This document shows, in pieces, positions 4,001 through 6,035 of a stretch of 6,035 bases of DNA. The DNA comes from Butyricicoccus pullicaecorum (GTDB taxonomy: Bacteria; Bacillota; Clostridia; Oscillospirales; Butyricicoccaceae): positions 1 through 6,035 of the forward strand of contig JAGZIN010000038.1 in assembly GCA_018366195.1 (NCBI GenBank), written 5' to 3'. How positions within the stretch are numbered: the stretch's first letter is position 1; every line of letters starts with the position of its first letter. The notes beneath the pieces were generated by a model. It was not told the DNA's origin. It made no database searches and saw only the letters and a program-made list of their open reading frames with translations. The translations under genes and the position numbers were made by a program.

Positions 4001-6035
4001 TTTGCCTGCGCACGAACCGCTTCCAGTTCTCTCTGTTGTCTGCGTCCGCGCGTTGGATGTTCTCTAAGCTCAAAAAACCGTTCATAGATTTCATCTGAAA
4101 GGATACGAGTAGCTTCCTGCATATCCCTTGTATGCGGATTTTCCAGTACAGGTTTCAAAGAACGGATCGTATCCGCGATATGTTCCAGCTGATCTGCTGG
4201 ATGTGTAATATCTGACGGAAACAATCCTTCCCCAAATAATTCTGTCATTTCTGCGTAAGCAACATCGACAGGCAGCCCGTCATTTCCCATCTTAATTGTG
4301 CCGAACAGAGATTTCCGAAACGCATCATAATCTGCGATGTCCTTTCGATCTTCTTCAGAAATCGTCAGCTTGTTATCCTTCAGATACGTGCGAATGGCTT
4401 TGTAATCCGCCTCTGTATCTGTGCTCAGCACCGCGGAATGGTCAAGAATCGTGCGCGCCGCCTGTCGGATACGTGTCTGAATATCCCCATTGCCCGCAGT
4501 GTTGTTCGCAATATCGTCATAGATTTCCTGTATATCGCTCGTGAGTCTTGCCCTTGCCTCTCTGCTCATTTGGCTGCTGTAATCATGCAGCAAACCGTTT
4601 ACCAGTCCCTTGACCTGCTGTGGGTCAGTCACAACACCATCTTCCGCCTCTGCCAGCTGCTGTTTCAGCCTGCGAATGGTTTCCGATTGTTCCCGATTTC
4701 GCCGAATAATTTCATTGATAGAGGTCTGCCCCTCCAACTTATTTTGTTGCATTTGTGTTACAGTTTGCGTCTGCGGGTTGCTGTTTTGTTGTTGTTGGGA
4801 TATACTAATATTATTGAGATTCCCGAATGTGGAAGTAGACTGCGCCAAAAGGGTTGCGTACTTACCACTTGAAGCGGGAATCTCTTTTATTTTTGTGATA
4901 TCATAAAATAAACGTCCCTTTTCTGAGTTTGCAATATTCACAAGTCCCTCAAATAAATGTCCTCCAGCAATAAATTTCACTTTATAATAATCAAATCCCA
5001 ATGTAGCAACTGCATGATTCTTCTGATCTTTTGCCCAGTGAGAATATTCTGCTGTAGCAAGCAAATTATTTAATTCTGGAGCTGCACGCATCTTTCCCTC
5101 ATATTCTAACGTATGTACATCAATAGGATTTGAAGGATATGTATATTCCCCAGCTTGTTTTGCTTTAAAACGTACAAGGTCATTTTCTCCCAACGGCAAT
5201 ACTTGACCTTTGAACTTCTCCAGCAACACCTTGCGCGCAATCGCCGAATAGGTTTGCACTGGTTTGCCATCAAAAACGTCCTGTTCAGTATCAATCACTG
5301 TAATTTTCTCTCCATCTGGCAATGTTTCAATCCTGTACTGCGTCTCACCAGAGGCGTTATTTTTTTGCCCATTTACGGAATTCAACGCCTTTTGATACAG
5401 CTTTTCTGTTCGCAGGATAAACTTTTCTTCCGCTGTGCCGCGCAGTTTGACACGCAAGTCATGCAGCCAGTTCCGAATTTTTTGGAACAAAGAGCGATTT
5501 TTGTGCACCAGATTGCCGATTGCCCGCTCGTCTGTGAAAAGGTTCTCTTCCGCGAACCATGCCACGACCTCACGGTCAAGCCCAGTGTGATCGAGTACAT
5601 GCCCATTTTCTGCATACTGCTCCCGCACATACTCCCGCACCTCAGAGAGTGCACCCGCCTCATCAATTTCTGTCAGGATCGCCTGCGATAATGCACTGTA
5701 TTCCCCACTCTGTTCCAGATAATGCGTCAGCTCATGTACAAAGATTTGCCGCACCGGGTCACCGGATTCTGTATTGATACGAATTTTTCCATCTTGATAG
5801 GAACCGGCTTCCGGAACGCCCTGTACAAACTCCACAGAAAAACCGGTTCGCTTGGCGATGCGGTCAATGGTGTCCACAGTACGCTTGTCCACCGTATGCG
5901 CAGCTCTGTTCTCAATCACACCAGTCTGCCTCGTTGCAGGTGTTTGTTGCATTTGTGTTACAGTTTGCGTCTGCGGGTTGCCTGCGCTCTGATTCTGCAC
6001 TATACTGCTATCAGAAGAAGTCCTTTGGACACCAC
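1012..6035 (-). CDS. Large polyvalent phage/mobile-element protein (N-terminus off window; 0-frame part)
   Basis: One frame stays open from the right edge to the TAA at 1012..1014, at least 1673 codons. The GTG at 6000..5998 is not a supported start, because 11 more in-frame codons (reading GVQRTSSDSSI) precede it without a stop and nothing resembling a ribosome binding site is there. Order of parts: Gln/Thr linker (8-19), zincin-like peptidase with HELTH (37-206), nuclease-like domain (219-395), repeated linker (402-419), helical region with coiled coil (425-720), further helical region (720-1050), conserved core (1050-1370), hydrophobic segment (1388-1410), acidic patch and C-terminal helices. 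Known: polyvalent proteins of phages and conjugative elements combine peptidase, nuclease and 'LPD' domains and are thought to enter the recipient with the DNA. Inferred: this is such a protein from a clostridial prophage or integrative element. Family assignment rests on recalled similarity, not a search. The last 12 residues (after K1650) look out of frame; the expected tail continues in the -1 frame. Confidence 0.85.
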   Translation of the reverse strand, partial: GVQRTSSDSSIVQNQSAGNPQTQTVTQMQQTPATRQTGVIENRAAHTVDKRTVDTIDRIAKRTGFSVEFVQGVPEAGSYQDGKIRINTESGDPVRQIFVHELTHYLEQSGEYSALSQAILTEIDEAGALSEVREYVREQYAENGHVLDHTGLDREVVAWFAEENLFTDERAIGNLVHKNRSLFQKIRNWLHDLRVKLRGTAEEKFILRTEKLYQKALNSVNGQKNNASGETQYRIETLPDGEKITVIDTEQDVFDGKPVQTYSAIARKVLLEKFKGQVLPLGENDLVRFKAKQAGEYTYPSNPIDVHTLEYEGKMRAAPELNNLLATAEYSHWAKDQKNHAVATLGFDYYKVKFIAGGHLFEGLVNIANSEKGRLFYDITKIKEIPASSGKYATLLAQSTSTFGNLNNISISQQQQNSNPQTQTVTQMQQNKLEGQTSINEIIRRNREQSETIRRLKQQLAEAEDGVVTDPQQVKGLVNGLLHDYSSQMSREARARLTSDIQEIYDDIANNTAGNGDIQTRIRQAARTILDHSAVLSTDTEADYKAIRTYLKDNKLTISEEDRKDIADYDAFRKSLFGTIKMGNDGLPVDVAYAEMTELFGEGLFPSDITHPADQLEHIADTIRSLKPVLENPHTRDMQEATRILSDEIYERFFELREHPTRGRRQQRELEAVRAQANERLARALEQERRKRDKEIEKIKARHSEMTWERRQRTAQTELRRKITQHASKLSSLLLKPSDTRHIVEHGRQTKDGQTVSMKKTVAALLETINLESQYSIDPETGKRIYTGETEGQLTKRTEQFRELRKQYQAILADDKNTMVVDPDLLYHLDTLSELSDTKLADYTTEQLYTLWNTIRAVESSITNENKLFSQMRYSSVKALADQITNDNRREVQKSERGKFQTMLSVDMKTPYHFFRSLGKGGEAVFRELERARGQYILDTDWSIRYLKQLKGEIDTSNWSGEKAEKITFQTESGQQGRMTRAQRISLYLLSKRKQGMQHLIAENGGIVMKEKGTETHEAIRLTKADIQRMTADMTAEERHIAEGISQAMQHFAAWGNEASMKLYGYEKFGEKNYYPIQTDSNSRKDENPQRTPGEAGYRVKNAGMTKSTDSGARNPLVLQDAFEVFGRHASEMANYHALAPVLTDIDRIFGYQQWTNGKRTGSVKESIENSMGRAGQKYWKNLIDQLNIGLQRESTPFSKLFSNFKAAKVGANLRVVVQQPLSYFRAGHAIDGKYLIAGLKGHTDTEIMEQYAPIAKWKSWGYSELDTGRQLSDILSGKKETAIERVKEASMWLPGKADEVTWKALWRAVEAETRHETNLTQGTDAFYTAVGERFTEIIDRTQVVDTVLNRSAMMRNGGMGHQIGTMFLAEPTLDYNEVLASYETVKTGKKGAGKQMLRGALWLALSGVAKAVVVSLVDAGRDKDEDETWTQKFRQALIGIEGDEQDWKAYTKNLVSGNLIESVNPVGWVPFLKDIYSLMQGFERKSPDTALAADLMKTCTRFYGAVTGQNNVALPAASVELLAKIADASGIPLSSLKREIESFINTILLVPSIQNSRAGQQLKFSFRRFHTKMTADNVREWVKYGQKNFTDAGMMEKFKHIMLEEQLATEQDFRDMQTAEKSKGLSELVSAWKEEIRNGNTKEAEEIVKQMDAMGYSDKKCKTAFLPQNRHC
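1051..1057 (-). other. Apparent -1 frameshift site, C AAA AAG
   Basis: In the 0 frame the codons are GAC AAA AAG TGC; slipping back one base gives GAC AAA AAG GTG and enters the family-like tail. The A-site part (A AAG to AAA) is the kind of slippery codon known from dnaX and IS3-family elements, but the first base is C rather than A, so P-site re-pairing would be imperfect. A small hairpin, TTCTG-CCG-CAGAA (1037..1025), begins 13 nt downstream; it is weak. I see no Shine-Dalgarno-like stimulator just upstream. A single-base indel in the A5 run, natural or from sequencing, is an equally good or better explanation. Confidence 0.55.
1771..1839 (-). other. Hydrophobic, membrane-like segment followed by an acidic patch
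   Basis: Residues 1388-1410 (GALWLALSGVAKAVVVSLV) form the only long hydrophobic stretch of the protein, with one internal Lys, and are followed directly by DAGRDKDEDETW. Hydrophobic residues followed by an acidic cluster, then an NPVGWVPFLKDIYSLMQGFE block, recur near the C-terminus of this family as I remember it. The segment could insert into a membrane during DNA delivery, or be a buried amphipathic helix. Confidence 0.5.
1891..2826 (-). other. Conserved core of the polyvalent protein (possibly LPD38-like)
   Basis: Residues about 1059-1370. Landmarks in order: GEKNYYPIQTDS (1059 onward), DAFEVFGRHASEMANYHALA, NLRVVVQQPLSYFRAGHAID (about 1202), PIAKWKSWGYSELDTGR, DEVTWKALW, DRTQVVDTVLNRSAMMRNG, and TMFLAEPTLDYNE (about 1354). 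I recognise this block order from large proteins of clostridial prophages and integrative elements. The part after 1195 may be what is annotated as large polyvalent protein-associated domain 38, but I cannot confirm the name. No known catalytic motif is visible. A structural or delivery role in the virion or transfer particle is plausible but unproven. Confidence 0.55.
3850..4050 (-). other. Charged coiled-coil segment of the polyvalent protein
   Basis: Residues about 651-717 are an almost uninterrupted run of Arg, Lys, Glu, Gln, Ala and Leu (for example RELEAVRAQANERLARALEQ, then a KRDKEIEKIKAR stretch) with no Pro or Gly, as expected of a long helix or coiled coil. It separates the exchangeable N-terminal part from the conserved core and may act as a spacer or an oligomerisation element (inference). 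Confidence 0.65.
4743..4781 (-). repeat. 39-bp direct repeat, copy 2 (inner linker)
   Basis: Identical over 39 bp to 5943..5981. It encodes NPQTQTVTQMQQ (residues 408-419) between the nuclease-like domain and the helical region. A four-unit CAA run (QQQQ, residues 402-405) lies just before it. The identity includes third codon positions, so it is more than a conserved peptide: a recent duplication or ongoing gene conversion is needed to explain it. Confidence 0.95.
4816..5346 (-). other. BECR/LPD3-type nuclease-like domain within the polyvalent protein
   Basis: Residues about 219-395. Landmarks: ETLPDGEKITVIDTEQDVF, then FKGQVLPLGENDLVRF, KMRAAPELNNLL, HAVATLGFDYYKVKF (His329 with the GFDYY block) and GRLFYDITKIKEIP. 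This order of blocks matches a domain I recall at the ends of many clostridial prophage proteins. Such domains are annotated as phage barnase-EndoU-colicin E5/D-RelE-like (PBECR) or LPD3, and I cannot tell which from sequence alone. Fold members are RNases; His329, Arg305 and Tyr338/339 are my candidates for active-site residues, by inference only. The stretch 4861-5100 is about 36% G+C by my count, against about 52-58% in 5521-5700, which suggests a separate origin for this module. Confidence 0.6.
5383..5892 (-). other. Zincin-like metallopeptidase domain within the polyvalent protein
   Basis: Residues about 37-206. The motif IFVHELTHYLEQS puts HExxH at residues 89-93 (5736..5722): two His zinc ligands and the catalytic Glu90. 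About 50 residues later DREVVAWFAEE offers Glu144 as the likely third ligand, in the helix position used by many zincins. It is preceded by a beta-hairpin-like stretch (GSYQDGKIRINTES), the usual edge strand before the active-site helix. The tail, NRSLFQKIRNWLHDLRVKL, is a helical segment that I remember following this peptidase in other large phage proteins. In polyvalent proteins such peptidases are proposed to release the parts of the polyprotein or to attack host factors. All catalytic residues are intact; the target is unknown. Confidence 0.75.
5943..5981 (-). repeat. 39-bp direct repeat, copy 1 (outer linker)
   Basis: Identical to 4743..4781 and exactly 1200 bp away, so both copies are read in the same frame (NPQTQTVTQMQQ, residues 8-19). 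It precedes the peptidase domain. Weaker similarity continues beyond it at the same offset: TATACT occurs at 4801..4806 and at 6001..6006, and the peptides SISQQQQNSNPQ and SIVQNQSAGNPQ align without gaps. The ancestral repeated unit was therefore probably at least 60 bp long. Confidence 0.95.

Noticed and set aside
5998..6000. GTG as the start codon of the large gene
   Set aside because: The frame remains open through 11 further codons to the window edge, there is no ribosome binding site, and the peptide before it continues the linker composition. The gene very likely starts outside the window.

Overview
The window is dominated by one very long gene on the minus strand. It encodes a multidomain 'polyvalent' protein of the kind carried by prophages and conjugative elements of Firmicutes/Clostridia, which are thought to be packaged or injected with the element's DNA. 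That origin is inferred from recalled similarity of the conserved core (residues about 1050-1500) to large proteins of gut clostridial prophages and integrative elements. No host-specific marker is present, so the organism cannot be named more closely. Residue numbers below count from the GTG codon at 6000..5998, used only as a ruler: the reading frame is open to the right edge, so the true N-terminus lies outside the window.

Read in the direction of the gene (6035 down to 497), the layout is: a Gln/Thr-rich linker; a zincin-type metallopeptidase-like domain with HELTH; an AT-rich domain resembling the BECR/LPD3-type nuclease-like modules of polyvalent proteins; a second copy of the same linker; a long helical, partly coiled-coil region; the conserved core with a 'QQPLSYFRA' and an 'FLAEPTLDYNE' block; a membrane-like hydrophobic segment with an acidic patch; and a helical C-terminal tail. 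The two linkers share a perfect 39-bp direct repeat spaced exactly 1200 bp (400 codons) apart, so peptidase plus nuclease form a cassette that could be lost or swapped in frame.

The tail is not in the same frame as the rest. At the run C AAA AAG (minus strand, 1057..1051) the family-like sequence jumps to the -1 frame and continues for 184 codons to the stop at 497..499. Without the shift the protein ends 12 codons later at 1012..1014. This is either a mutation or sequence error in an A5 run, or a programmed -1 frameshift; the window alone cannot decide.

Positions 1-496, downstream of the gene, contain no gene I can support. They hold a dense array of short hairpins and two families of imperfect repeats: a 36-bp pair 69 bp apart and a 50/52-bp pair about 70 bp apart, plus a compound 39-nt hairpin with a GCAA loop. 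I see no canonical terminator, tRNA, CRISPR or insertion sequence.
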